Assembly (NCBI GenBank): GCA_022592445.1
Contig: JABYQR010000319.1
Coordinates: 1 to 51,362 of the forward strand
Source of the DNA: Cytidiella melzeri
Taxonomy: Eukaryota > Basidiomycota > Agaricomycetes > Polyporales > Irpicaceae
Reading direction: 5' to 3'
DNA: 51,362 nucleotides
The notes below the pieces were generated by a model. The model saw only the letters and a list, made by a program, of their open reading frames with translations, made no database searches and was not told the DNA's origin. The translations under genes and the position numbers were made by a program. Positions 10,973-22,139 of this stretch are shown here, one piece after another. Each line of letters opens with the position of its first letter. Positions within the stretch are counted from its first letter, which is position 1.

Positions 10973-11068
10973 TGGCGCGGGGCGGGATACGAACCCCCGA
11001 CGGCCGTCCCGATAAGGCAAACGGCCTGAATTCCAAGCCGTTGTGCCCTGGCCCGTCGGCCAATTGTC
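10973..11068 (-). tRNA. tRNA-like sequence, probably a decayed class II (Ser/Leu-type) tRNA
   Basis: On the minus strand the sequence has a good Pol III A box (TGGCCGACGGG) and, about 60 nt later, a B box with one mismatch (GGTTCGTATCC), followed by CCCGC and a terminal CCGCGCCA. The spacing fits a tRNA with a long variable arm. Between them ACGGC pairs perfectly with GCCGT, but the loop is 11 nt instead of 7, the T stem has a mismatch, position 58 of the T loop is T rather than the near-invariant A, and no upstream sequence pairs with the 3' acceptor strand. No oligo-T terminator follows. It is most likely a tRNA pseudogene; a tRNA with a tiny intron seems unlikely. Confidence 0.3.
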
Positions 11069-11165
11069 AGCCTCAGCATCTCTCTCCCCAACCACCACCA
11101 GCAAGGCGGCTTGTCCCCACCCACCCCTCGTCGCGCCCCAGCTCACCCCCCTCCCTTCTTTCAAT

Positions 11166-12295
11166 ATGCCCGTCGCTCGTACTTCAAGACAGCGTTCAGG
11201 ACAGCCTTTGTCCAAGTATCCTAGCCGTGATATCATTGTGCTCTCGTCGGACGATGAGAGTGTCCCTGTCAAGAAACCAACTGTCCCACAGAAAACGGCC
11301 AAGATCAGGGGGAAAGCGCGAGCAATGCCGTTGCCCTCTGGCGACGTCTCAATGAACGACGTACTAGAAATATTCTCAGAAGAAGAGACGTCAGTGCGCC
11401 AGAAGGGGTCGTCCTCGTCTTCGTCCTCCCGTACCTCGACTGCGACTGCGTTTTTGCAGAGGCAGATTGACGAGCTACAACGCGTGAGTCGATGGACACA
11501 TTAGGCAAAATCACGCTATTAAGGAAACCTATATGTTTACAGGAAAATGTGATGTTGAAAGCTCAAGCTGCCTCAACCCTAAGCTCTACAACAATGCCGT
11601 CAGCAAATGCAGACAAGGTGTGCTGTCCGGCCTCGCGTCTGCTCTCACACATGATGACTGAAGTGATTGCGCAGACGACGGCCGCACTTGCTGAGCAGAA
11701 GGTCAGCCCCATATTGATAACTTCCGGCCTCTTTGCTCAATTCCCCTTCCCTCCTCAGAAACTACTGTACGAAATGGATGATATCACATGCTGCGAAATT
11801 TGTATCGCACGGATGTGGTCGCCGTATATGTATGTCCGCAAAAGGTGCACTACATTTATCGCGGCTTGCCTCACTCACTCTTCATCAATCAGATTAAGCT
11901 GTGGGCACTCATTCTGCAAAACATGCCTGATGGACTGGTTCAGCACGGCACACGCCCAACACATGCAAGCTCATCCCGAGTATAACCCTCACCCACCTAT
12001 CCTAAATAGATCCTTGGAGATTCTCCAACAACCATACCTCTCGCCCCACCAACGCCGCGCCGTCAAGAACGAGCTGCTGATCGAGTACAACAACATCAAG
12101 AAACCGGCGTTCACGTGCCCAAAGTGCAGGGATCCGGTGACGACTGCTCCGATCGAGTGTTATGCGCTCAAGCATATGGTGCGCACCATGGCAAAGTGGG
12201 CGAAAGACGGAAAGACAGGCCAGGATGACAAGACACCACAGCAAGGGATATGGGACGGGTTCTTCCCGAAGATGCCTCAGCTTCCTGAGCCGTAG
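11166..12295 (+). CDS. RING-finger protein, probable E3 ubiquitin ligase
   Basis: Four exons (11166-11483, 11543-11701, 11759-11829, 11893-12295) close in phase to 316 residues. The N-terminal part is basic and Ser-rich with an acidic patch (VLSSDDESVP, FSEEETS), and a short helical stretch (FLQRQIDELQRENVML) could form a coiled coil. The RING domain sits at about residues 190-280: CCEICIARMWSPY, then LSCGHSFCKTC, a spacer of about 60 residues, and CPKCRDP, giving the C-C / C-H-C / C-C ligand pattern. The long spacer between the third and fourth ligand pairs is characteristic of a group of basidiomycete RING proteins. The second pair is created only by splicing at 11829/11893, which supports the model. 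Substrate and partners are unknown. The SSDDE motif resembles SUMO-interaction motifs (VLSSDDE), so a SUMO-targeted role is possible but unproven. Confidence 0.8.
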
Positions 12296-12727
12296 GACAA
12301 TCTGTTGTGCACTTGGACGCGCCTGGTTTCTTGTTTGTGTTCTGACTGCACTGTTCATCCATTACCTGCACTCTTCGGCCTATTATCATTATTTCATTCA
12401 GTGATTGATGTATATTGATTGTGTGCGTAGCGATGATATAGTGGCAATTGTCCGTAATTCATCGTGTAGTTGACTGCTGCATCATTTTCACATTGTATTC
12501 TCTCTTCGTCTCAACATGCAAACCGTTTGCACAGCTGCAAGCTTTGAATCAGTTCACTCAAAGTAGTCTGTAGACTGTTGGATAGATATGAGTACCCTAT
12601 GATCATACATACAATGTAGTCCAGATACACTTAAGCTATAATATAAAGTTACGATGCCGACAAACCTTGAGATGAAATAAAGCAAGATTAGATTCCACAC
12701 CAACTCAACCCATCTTCCTCAACATCC
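12296..12727. other. convergent 3' flanks
   Basis: Between the stop codons of the RING gene (+) and the membrane protein gene (-). AT-rich, with no supported gene; expected to hold both 3' untranslated regions. The last 70 bases are AT-rich with aataaagc at 12676, not in the sense needed for the minus-strand gene. Confidence 0.45.
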
Positions 12728-13571
12728 TCAACGCCCAGACGGCGGATACGACGGGGGCTCATACGAGCTGTACTCGGCTTGTGGCAACGATATCTTGGAA
12801 CCCGCCGGACTGGCATCATAGTTGTACTTGAGCTCAGGGAGAGTGTTGTAGTAGGCCGAGGCTTCGCCACCACCAATGAAATTTCCAGGTGCCCCTACTG
12901 CGGTGTTGCTCTCGTACTTTTCACCAGCAAGCACAGGTTTGGGCGGTGCTGCGGTGGGGGGGTCGTATGGGGCGTCGGACCCGTTGTAGTTGTACAACGC
13001 CGGGTTAGGTGCGTACGATGACTGCGAAGATTTCGTGGATCAGAGCAACTCTCAAAGGGGATGGTGGTGGAGAACTCACGAGTGTGCTGGTGTTCCCTTG
13101 CTCGGGGAGGACCTGGTACACCTCTCCCGCTGTCGTCTTCTTCTGGCGTTTGGAGCAGCACAGGCAGCAACATGCAGCGCACACCGCGAAGCCCCCGCAG
13201 CAGTATAAAAGGATGCCGATCAGAAATAGGCCTCCGACTGTAGAGACACAAGGGGGTCAGTGTACTTCGCATGTTGTCCGCTTCCAAAGACGTACAAACC
13301 GAGAACAGGATGATGGCGACTAGTCTTGCCGTCTTGCTCTTGGGGCATGGGATCTGCTTGTTATTCCTATGAAAGGGAAAAGAGGGGACGATTGTGATTA
13401 AAGATGAAGGATCCCCAGGTGTTGAACGAGGACGTACTGGTCGTAGCACTTCGACGACGACGTGACGATTACATGACTGCGCGCAGAGACTTCTGTCGCA
13501 CAGTAGCACAGGAGGGCGAGTAGACTGAGCCAGAGACGGAAGTTCAAAATCAGAGGTCTGTAGCTTGCCAT
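12728..13571 (-). CDS. single-pass membrane protein with signal peptide and PPxY tail
   Basis: Four exons (13571-13438, 13366-13296, 13237-13080, 13021-12728) close in phase to 218 residues. The N-terminus is a signal peptide (FRLWLSLLALLCYCATEVSA). A short extracellular part with two or three Cys (SSSKCYDQ, KQIPCPKSK) leads into a hydrophobic segment (LVAIILFSVFGGLFLIGILL) and then a Cys cluster (YCCGGFAVCAACCCLCC) likely to be palmitoylated or to sit at the membrane face. The cytosolic tail is Pro/Tyr-rich with a PPSY motif near the C-terminus, a PPxY-type ligand for WW domains such as those of Rsp5/Nedd4 ligases. The layout recalls Shisa-like adaptor proteins, but I see no proof of homology. 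Function unknown. Confidence 0.75.
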
Positions 13572-13799
13572 AGTTCAGCGATGAGAACGAGTTCGCGAAG
13601 GAGAACGTCTTATAAGTTAGAAAGTAGTTTGGGAGAAGAACAGCTGGCTAATAGCGCTTTGCAATTGTGGCTATGTAGCGTCACTGCGTCAGCATGCACA
13701 CACACAGCCCCTGTTAGGCAGGCACAGATTGCTATATTGTCTCGTAGCCACTGAGTATCAAACGCAGCCTCGTGGGTGAGCATACTGTACAGTCCTATC

Positions 13800-16389
13800 C
13801 TACCCCTTTGAAGAATGAACCAACTTTTCAAGCGCATACCCTCCAGCAATCTGAAACTCCGAAGTACCACTGCTGACCATCTGACCGCCCTTCTTCGTGA
13901 GCCTTCCCTGCGCCCGTACAACCTGTTCCATGCGCCGTTCAGCATCTTGTACGTCGTGATCGTTAGCGTCGTCTCCTGCTGCCCTGCCGTTTTTTTGCTT
14001 GTGCGAGTTCCCGGCTGCAGAAGGGTTCTTCGAAGGCGCAGATTTGCCCTTGCTCTTAGTTTTCGAGCCGGCTTTTGTGACTGTAGACGGTGCCTCACGG
14101 AGGGCGAAGGCCTTTGCTAGATGTCCAAGGTGAAGGTGACGGACGTGGAACATTGTTTTCTCGTCAGAGGGATGTGTAGCGTACGCGCGAATGTGAGATT
14201 GGAATGCTTTGCGTGCCATCTCAGCGTTCTGTTTGAAGTCATGCAAATCAAATTGCGAGTCGCACGGACAAATATTTGCACCTACCTCCTTCCCAGACAA
14301 GACCCATCGTTCAAAGGACAACTGAACTTCAGTAGCTCTGGCCTCATACTCACTACCTTTTCCACCAAACCCTTTTCTGAGCACACTGTCCATGGACACT
14401 TGCTCTAGCGACACGCCCTTCTTACCATCGCCAACCCCGTCCGACGAATCGCCGCCCTGCATCTTAGCTTGTACCCACTTCACCCACTCAACTTCACTGG
14501 GCGCGACGAAACTCCACGCCTCACCGCCTTTACCCACACGAGCCGTCCTTCCCACACGATGTACGTACTCCGTAGCGCCAGATTCGGTAGGGAGGTCGTA
14601 TTGTATAACAGCACGGACCAACGGTAAGTCCAAGCCACGCGAAGCGACAGATGTGCAGAGGAGGACGGAGGACCGCGCGGATGGTGTCGGCTTCGAGGTA
14701 GGGGTAGCAGAGAAGCCGCGCAAAGAAGCGAGACGTGTTTGTAGAGGCAGTGAGCCATGGAGGCGAAAAATCGAAGTATCGGGAAGAAGAGGTGACTGTA
14801 CTTCAACCTTTTCTGCTGACTTTGAGCCTTCAGCCTCCTTGGCAGCATTGCCATCGTCCTCTGCGGTTGAGTCTGTTTCCTCGGACTTCTCCTTGTTGTC
14901 CATTGCAGACCCGCCTAGCAAATGCCAGTGAAAATCGACGGAATCTGTACAGCTCATGAACACGATGATCTTCCCTGCACGTCTCCCTTGAGACTCTGCA
15001 AGGTGACTCCTCACCAGAGACACAAGGGTCACAAGCCGAAGTTTAAGAGGAACGACGATATATTTCTGGGATAGCTGCGACGGGGGTGTGAACTTCGTGC
15101 CACCAACGGCCGCGTCAGCAATCAAGTAACCTGCTATGTTTGTTCGAGGAGCTGACTCTGGAGGTTTATCGTCCTGCATGGCTTTGATGACGATTGGGTC
15201 CTTGAGTGTGGTCCCGGCTAGCTTCTGAACGTCTTCCCTAATGGTGGCTGAGCACAACACAGTCCTTCTCCGTCTATCCCAGTCCCAGCTTCCCACTTCC
15301 ATACTCTTCCCCTCATCTACCGCCTGCTTAGCTAGCTTACGTTGTCCCTCCAGACTCTTGATGATACCGGTGATACTCTCCTCGAAACCGAGCTCCATTA
15401 GTCGATCCGCCTCGTCCAACACCAGCCAGCGGCATTTACCGACATCGAGCGACGAGGTGTTCTGCAGATGATCGAGAAGTCTACCTGGAGTAGCAACGAG
15501 AATCGGTAACCCTTTTCTAAGACGAGCCTTTTCGTGAGTCCGAGTCGCCCCACCGGTCAATAGTCCGGAAACGAGCCATCGGGTTAAACGTGGACCAGAA
15601 CCCGAATCTTGTGCGGACTCATCTGCCGGTCGCAGTCGTAGCGTTAAAAGTGCCTCCAGGACGTCAGATATTTGCTTTGCGAGCTCGCGCGTGGGAGCGA
15701 TGATGATGGCTAGAGTGCCTATTGACCGGTCAATGTAGGAATGTTGACTCAGAGGCAGCAGATCCTGTATGATGGGGAGTAGGAAGGATAACGTCTTTCC
15801 AGAGCCAGTCTGTGATTGGATAAATACATCTCTCGACGAGGTGTCTTCTTCGAGAATTGAGAGGAGAGCGGGGAGAGCGGCTCGTTGTATCAAGGTTGGT
15901 GCAGTGATATTCATCTTGGTTTGTAGATGGCTGACGATGAGTGGATCGAGGCCCAAGCCCGTAAACGTTGAAGAGTCGACAGGAGCATTGCTCGGTCGTG
16001 ACAAAGGTCTTGGTATTGATGGTTTAGTAGACAATTCGACCCGCGGGTTAGAGGTGAAAAGGGAAGAGATCACTTGTAAAGAATGGAGTGCTGAAGGTGC
16101 TGAACGGGAACCATCTTCATCATTTTCGGCGGCAGACTGATTGTCTACTATCCGTGGCTTTTTGAACGGCCTTTGCGAGACAATGTTTGAGGCTGGTGCA
16201 TCGACTGGCCGTTCTTTCCGCTTGCCTACACGTTTGGCTTTAGCTCTGACTGTTGTCAGTTCCTCTCAGCATATACAGACACGATAAGACATACCGTTCT
16301 GTCCATCTCCCGCCTTTACTCGCGGAGCCGATTTTGCGACTTTTTGCCTCTGGTTCGAGTGCGATGTTGAGGACGAGGTCGTCGTCCAT
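13800..16389 (-). CDS. DBP7: DEAD-box RNA helicase of the DBP7/DDX31 type
   Basis: Three exons (16389-16295, 16245-14286, 14228-13800) close in phase to 827 residues. Dbp7 works in the nucleolus on early 60S ribosomal subunit precursors. Helicase motifs in order: FTGLGLDPLIVSHL and PTLIQRAALP (Q-motif region), QTGSGKT (I), PTRELAKQ (Ia), VATPGRLLDHLQ (Ib), VLDEADRLMELGF (II), CSATI (III), FRLHGSLPLQTR (IV), SVASRGLDLPLVRAVIQYD (V) and HRVGRTARVG (VI). The C-terminal domain contains the Dbp7-typical QSHIRAYATHP and HLGHLAKAFALREAP, followed by a Lys-rich tail. Both ends are basic and disordered (KSKGKSAPSK). Intron 2 is 57 nt, a multiple of three and free of stops, so unspliced reading would insert 19 residues; homologues run directly from the preceding helix into MARKAFQSHIRAYA, so it was taken as an intron. 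Confidence 0.92.
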
Positions 16390-17887
16390 GGTAAAATGAT
16401 GAAATATTGAATTTTGCCTGTAATTTTTGATCGTTGGGTTGACGGGCCGATATTACCGCGCCACCATGACCAGCGCTTGCTGCTCACACACTGGCACTGC
16501 GTTTTCTATCTCGTACTACAACCAGTCGCTTGAGCTGCGTTCCTGCAGAAGCTTTCGATGTCTTCGAGCAGTGGATTAATATGCGTTGAGGCAGAATGAG
16601 CTTATAAGTACAGCGAATCGTTTGCTTCAGCTCGATTCGTCGAGTGCTCTCTTGAATTGTTGTTTGTGAGCTGGCACTGAGCTGAGAAGGTAGCTCTGAA
16701 GACTTGGCCCACCTCCTGGCGGCAGCAGCTGCTGCAATCAACTTGGGCTCATCTCTCGCGCGCATGACACGAGAATTGGAGGTATGTGCCTGCTTCGCTT
16801 ATCCTTTTTGAGTACTCGTTTCGCTGATTACTAGTAGGCGCCTCTAGCCTTCTAGTTCGTGAACAGGTCAGAAATTACTTGTGCAAAGCACCTGTTAAAT
16901 ATGGGTTTATCATACGCAGGACTTCCAGTGTCGTGCTGAATGTGTTTTACGGCTTTCAAGCCTCGGCTTTGAAGTCTACGCCATACGCCCAATTTGGACG
17001 GCCGATGACTAAATGCGGAATCCGTCGCGCGTCGGGACTGTCGAGCTTATTGTCTGCCACGATAGTCATTGGAAACGCAATCACCTCTGTTAGTAAATTT
17101 TACTCTCTTACTGGCTTTTCTTTGGTCTAAAAGCTTTCTTCAGTCGTCGCCATGTAGGCTATTGAAAGCAACGTTTCTCAATTGTTCTCCCCATCCCTAC
17201 CCCTCGTCGGTTTCTGAACTAGGTTTGTACCATTATCAATCGAACACAGTTATTATCATTGAAGGCTCTTGACATGAGCTTGCTGCAGCTTCTAATGGCT
17301 GTCTGTTGTGAGGCGGCCACGTTCAACAACTCCGTTGCCAACGCATGGGCCTTTGCCCAGCAAACCTACACAGGATCCAGGACCTCATGCTTTGCAGTGC
17401 CAATACAGTCTCGATAGGAGCATGTCGTAATTGAACACGTCTTTCTCACAGCAAACTTCAGAAGTAAAAGAGCAAATTGGAATGGAGCCCTAGCTTGAGC
17501 AATGCTGCGCGGCCATCCAGTGCGAGTGCATAGAATATGTGTTCCAGCTTTGTACAGCATTTGGATCCTGAAGACAAGAAGACTAGAGGGCGGCCTTTGA
17601 GGATATAGTTCTGCCAATTGGCAGCTGCAAACTTGGTGAGTGCGCCGCCTTCGACCCGGGTCGCTAGCAATCTACGATGATCGAATTGCAGTAGATGACG
17701 TCTGCGAGCCATGTTCCTGTGCCACGACCACGCAGAAGCTCAGTACAAAGGTCTTCGAGCTGAGAGTGGAGGTGGACACTGTGCCACCGTTATGAGGTAG
17801 CAGAGCCACGGATATGCGCTCAAATAGCTCTGGTGAGCCTTAAATGACTCCTCCCCCCACCCTCGGAATTACCCCGCCACATCCGAC
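16390..17887. other. 1.5-kb stretch with only two doubtful small frames
   Basis: No recognised gene. Two minus-strand frames have coding-like composition: 16765-16484, 93 residues, beginning MRARDEPKLIAAAAAARRW, which could be the first exon of a small gene; and 17712-17458, 84 residues, beginning MARRRHLLQFDHRR with a central NWQNYILKGRPLVFLSSGS. Neither matches a family I know and neither has supporting splice structure. The rest is AT-balanced non-coding sequence and the promoter of the next gene. Confidence 0.3.
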
Positions 17888-19256
17888 ATGCCATCTTCTC
17901 TCAAACGCGTCCGTTCTGCGATGGCAGCTCACCGACAACCAACTAATTCGAAACTCACTGCTGAAACTATTCTCTCTGGCGATGAGCTACGCTACGTCAC
18001 TGCTCGCAAACCTCGGTCAAAGGCAAACAAACGCAACAAAATACATGCGACTCTCAAGGACATGGCCGAGTTACGCAGCTTTTCACACTGGCTCCGGAAA
18101 TGGAGGCACGCCAAAGATCGTATACGCACAGTCGCTGGCAAGGGACAGGCACTGATGGCCTTTCGATTCTCAAAGGACATGCCAGTTTCTCAGCGTATTC
18201 AAGAAGTCTGCCATGAGCTCAAAATAGATCCTGCGGTATTCGACTTGATCACTTGTACGACCTCCAGCGGAATGAAGGTAGCTACGTGTCTTACAATTGA
18301 ACGAGTCACTCTTCGGTCAGCTAAATTACGTGGCGTAGGCAATTTTCTGCTTCCCTTGTCTCTACGATGGCCAGGAGCACGATGATATCCAGTCATTCAG
18401 TTTCAAGAACTCGCACATTTGGGAGCGGCACTCTGCAGCCGCGAGCCACACGGACAGCGTTTGCGCGACGCTTGGTTTGAAAAGGGGATCTTTGAGTCGA
18501 GAGGCTAGGTGTCCATTTTGCAAGGAAATGCAAGTCACGACTGTCTTCAAAGGCTTGTAGTTCTCATCGAAAGTTAAATGCTTGTTATCTCTCAGGTTGA
18601 AGATAGAGCGGGTGGACCTTGTGAGGGCCCACAAGGCCCACGTACATCCAGGTATCCCAGAGGACAGATGGCCAGAAGCGATGAAGGATACGGCACTCTA
18701 CCAGCAGCCCCAGTCACCCAAACCTGTTGACACTGCCTCACGTGCAGTCTCAACGCGGCACACTTCAATCTCGACACCCTCTATGTCTTCGGTTTACGAC
18801 CCTTTCTCGCCTTCTTCACTGTTTTCCTTACATTCGCTTGATCCCTCGCCTGCTCCAACTGCCAACGACTTCTCACTTCGGCGATCGACTGGTAGCGCAG
18901 ATATTTTCGCTCCTGCTGCCAATAACGTACCTCAGCGGTCTCAATCTCCTCGGCCTCAAGACGCTCATGAGGAACTCCTGGCCCCCTCGTATGACTTTTC
19001 TGGCTCCGCACTCGATTGTTCTTCGTTGTTTGGCTACCCATGGGCTTTCGTCAATTCAGACCCGTTGCCACAAAGTGAGTCTGAACTACGAGGATCCATT
19101 ACCGGCCAATCCTCCCTACACTTGATGCCACTTCCCTACACCGGCAGTGACTGGAACGGGGCCCTTGACTCGGAGTTGTTGGACTCCATGCAAATGCACG
19201 CTGCTGAAGCATGGTTTGAGAGTATGGACTTTGGCAACTTGAATGCAATTTCATAG
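17888..19256 (+). CDS. unrecognised protein, basic N-terminal half and Ser/Pro-rich acidic C-terminal half
   Basis: Three exons (17888-18277, 18375-18556, 18596-19256) close in phase to 410 residues from the ATG at 17888. Residues 1-60 are strongly basic (ARKPRSKANKRNKIHATLK). The middle is globular-looking, with KDMPVSQRIQEVCHELKID and a CPFC pair in exon 2 (REARCPFCKEMQVTT). The last 200 residues are Ser/Pro-rich and acidic with scattered aromatics (FSPSSLFSLHSLDPSP, then ELLDSMQMHAAEAWFESMDF), much like an activation domain. A basic part followed by an acidic, aromatic C-terminus would suit a transcriptional regulator, but no DNA-binding fold is recognised and this is only a suggestion. 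Confidence 0.65.
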
Positions 19257-19759
19257 TGCCAATGGCTCTCGATCGACTTCTACTCGTTATATCAGCTCAT
19301 CCTAGTCGTTGCTATATACTTACTTATAACTATTCCTCTAGGGCGTTCCAAGGACATTCTAGCTTTTTGTTTCTCGTTCTACACACTAGGACTATACGAG
19401 CTCTCGCATTGGGGGCAGTTCCCACACCCAACATCTGTATCTATAGCGCCTATAAGCATCTGGGAACTTAATCACCTCAGCACTTAGTTCGAAAGCACTC
19501 AACTATATCTGAATTCATCTTTGCACGAGCATCGGTATGTTTTCTGAGCAGTGTAAAGAGCACCAGTTCAAGCTCGCGGCGTGAGTCAGAGAGAGTGTGT
19601 AGTGGGAGATCTCCTTACGTGCGGAAGGCTCGATGAGGTTCGCTGCCGCATGAACAGTACTTCCACCTACTTGTTACTGCATCATGCTTGCATCCTTCGA
19701 CCACACTACTCACCAGCCACAGCCCGTTTGTGTTGCTGAAAAGACGAGCAAGGGTATCT
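19257..19759. other. intergenic
   Basis: Holds the 3' flank of the preceding gene and the promoter of the transporter gene. Nothing else was seen. Confidence 0.4.
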
Positions 19760-22004
19760 ATGCCACACTCAAGCGGCGATCTCGAACGAAGTATGTATGC
19801 GGAAAGCCGCCAAGTTGACTCGAGATGACAGGCTGACTGGCTTGTTTGGTACATTGAGCTTTGCGCGAATCACAAGACATTGGCGATCCTAGTCCGAGTC
19901 CAGGAGAGAAGACAAGTGAATACAGCGAACACAAGGAGGGCAATGCCAGCTCTGAATACCCACAAGACGAGGGGGCGCAATCTGAGAACTTTCAGACTGA
20001 TGAGGACAGATACCTTGTGCGATTGGACGAACAAGACGACCCGAAGCGCATGAAGAACCTGCAGAAATGGGTGATTGTACTAGTTGTCTGCTCGGGGGCG
20101 TTATGCGCGACGTGTGCGTCGTCCGTGGTAAGCCATAGCCCTGCTTGTCCAATCGTCCATGAGGTGTTTATAACCCCTTTTGAATGACTAGGCGGGTTTT
20201 GCAGAGACAGGGATCAGTCGTGATTTACATGTCGGTGAAGAGGTAGCCATCCTTGGTATCAGCCTCTACGTTCTAGGACTAGGCGAGCACGCAATTGCGT
20301 CGTACTGCAATTGTCACTCATGCTAGTTGCAGGTTTGGGTCCATTGCTGATTGGCCCATTCTCAGAGGTGCAAGGCCGGAACCCCATTTATCGCGTCTCC
20401 TACTTTCTGTTCTTCGCGTTGTCTTTCCCCGTGGCGTTTGCACCTCATATATGTACGTATGCAAAGTTGCCTTTGGATATAATATCAGTCCTCATCCACT
20501 GTAGCGGTGTACCTCGTCTTCCGATTTCTCACAGGATTCTGCAGCTCAGCATTCCTCAGTGTTGCCGGGGGCACTGTGAGCGATCTGTTTGACGACACCA
20601 AGGTTGCTATACCCATGGCAGTATATACTGTCTCGCCCTTCATTGGCCCTGTGCTTGGACCTCTCATAAGCGGGTACGCTGCGCGCGCGGTTCATATAAT
20701 TTTGTATGACAGCTCACGTATTCTAGATTCATCAATCAAGTAGGCCAACCTTGCAGCTGTAAGAATAAGCCACTCATATTGGCTCTACAGAATACGACAT
20801 GGCGGTGGACATTTCGTCTTCTCATAATATGGACGTTCATCGAGCTCATGTTACTGCTGTGGGTGCGCCATTATCCAACATGCCTGGTATTGCTTCTATA
20901 ACTAATCTGTAAAACTAAAACCTTCTAGCTCGTGCCAGAGACGCTTGCGCCAGTTATCTTGAAGCACAAGGCTCAGAGGTAGGTATTATTGGGGGCTGCC
21001 GAATGTTGAACTGTCATCGTCTAAGCCTTCAAACGGTAGGTTACGGAAATCCACAGGAGATCAAAATTACTGGGCACCTATTGACAGACGCGAAGGCACC
21101 CTCATGCATGCCTTGCTCATGAGCTGCTATGTTCCTTTCAGTGAGCGAACGATTCTATATGTCCTGATACTGATCCACTGACTACGATAACAGAACTACT
21201 GGCGACAGACTACATGGCTTTACTGATTGATTTGTGGTAATGGTTTCTATGGTTCGAATATACCGCGTGAGACTCATGAGCATCCAGGGCTGCATTGATT
21301 CTAGGAATTCAGTACCTGACATTCCAAGCGTTCCCTATCATTTTTGAGCAGGGACACGGCTTCAATGTGCAGTCAACCGGACTGTCATTCATTGGGATGG
21401 GTCTTGGACTTTTCATCGGCCTGGCCCTCCAACCTTTCTTCAGCAGGTGAGTTATCTACTCCTGCTTGTACGTCCAGCCTCTTATATGCGTATTAGATAC
21501 CTTCGTCAGCAGCGGGAGAAGTACGACGGGAAGCCACCACCAGAAGTCCAACTTGTCGTGGGCCAATTCGGCGCAGTACTCATGCCCATCAGCTTATTCT
21601 GGCTCGCCTTCACCACATACCCACACGTTCACTGGGTAGTGCCCATAATCGCCTCTACGCCCTTTGGCACCGGGATCTTCTTCGCGTACGCAGCCATCTT
21701 CACGTATACCGTGACGGCGTATAGGCCTGTAGCTGCGAGTGCCATGGCTGCCAATGCGTTTGTAAGGACTGCGAGCGCTGCAGCGTTTCCGTTGTTTGCT
21801 CGCCAGATGTATGATACCTTGGGCACGGTGGGTGCTACTGCGTTGCTGGCGGGGCTGACGACTGTCGCCGCGCCGTTACCGTATGTCAATGTACGAGCTT
21901 TGGTTGTATGGAGCTACGCTGACCGCATCTCTTGTAGATTTGTTTTCTATAGGATTGGAGCTCGACTGAGAGCGAGTTCGAAGTTCACGACATCACCGGA
22001 ATGA
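19760..22004 (+). CDS. major facilitator transporter, DHA1 drug/polyamine:proton antiporter type
   Basis: Thirteen exons close in phase to 522 residues: 19760-19790, 19859-20127, 20192-20282, 20333-20452, 20505-20673, 20727-20739, 20791-20862, 20929-20978, 21040-21140, 21194-21236, 21288-21446, 21497-21880, 21938-22004. A start within exon 2 was rejected because its first in-frame ATG lies just before membrane segment 1; the short first exon at 19760 joins in phase. The acidic N-terminus precedes twelve predicted membrane spans. Family marks: motif A in GPFSEVQGRNPIY after span 2, RFLTGFCSSAFLSVAGG in span 4, and the antiporter motif C in SPFIGPVLGPLISG in span 5; NTTWRWTFR follows span 5. 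Such plasma-membrane proteins export drugs, toxins or polyamines; the substrate cannot be told. Intron 3 begins with GC (20283), and exon 6 has only 13 nt. Confidence 0.88.
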
Positions 22005-22139
22005 TATATCAACACTAGACAATCCTTCATGTTACTATCTCCATCTATAAGCATCATAGCCACTGCTGACCAACACGGGACTGCAGAATGTTACCGGACT
22101 GTGACGAATAACGGTGCTATAGTTTCAAGTATTATATGG

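Noticed and set aside
10972..11355. Plus-strand frame of 127 codons running through the tRNA-like sequence
   Set aside because: Frames of this kind are common on the strand opposite tRNA genes; it overlaps the RING gene start in another frame and has no domain.
14392..14931. Plus-strand frame of 179 codons inside DBP7
   Set aside because: It is antisense to a fully motif-supported helicase exon and has no similarity of its own.
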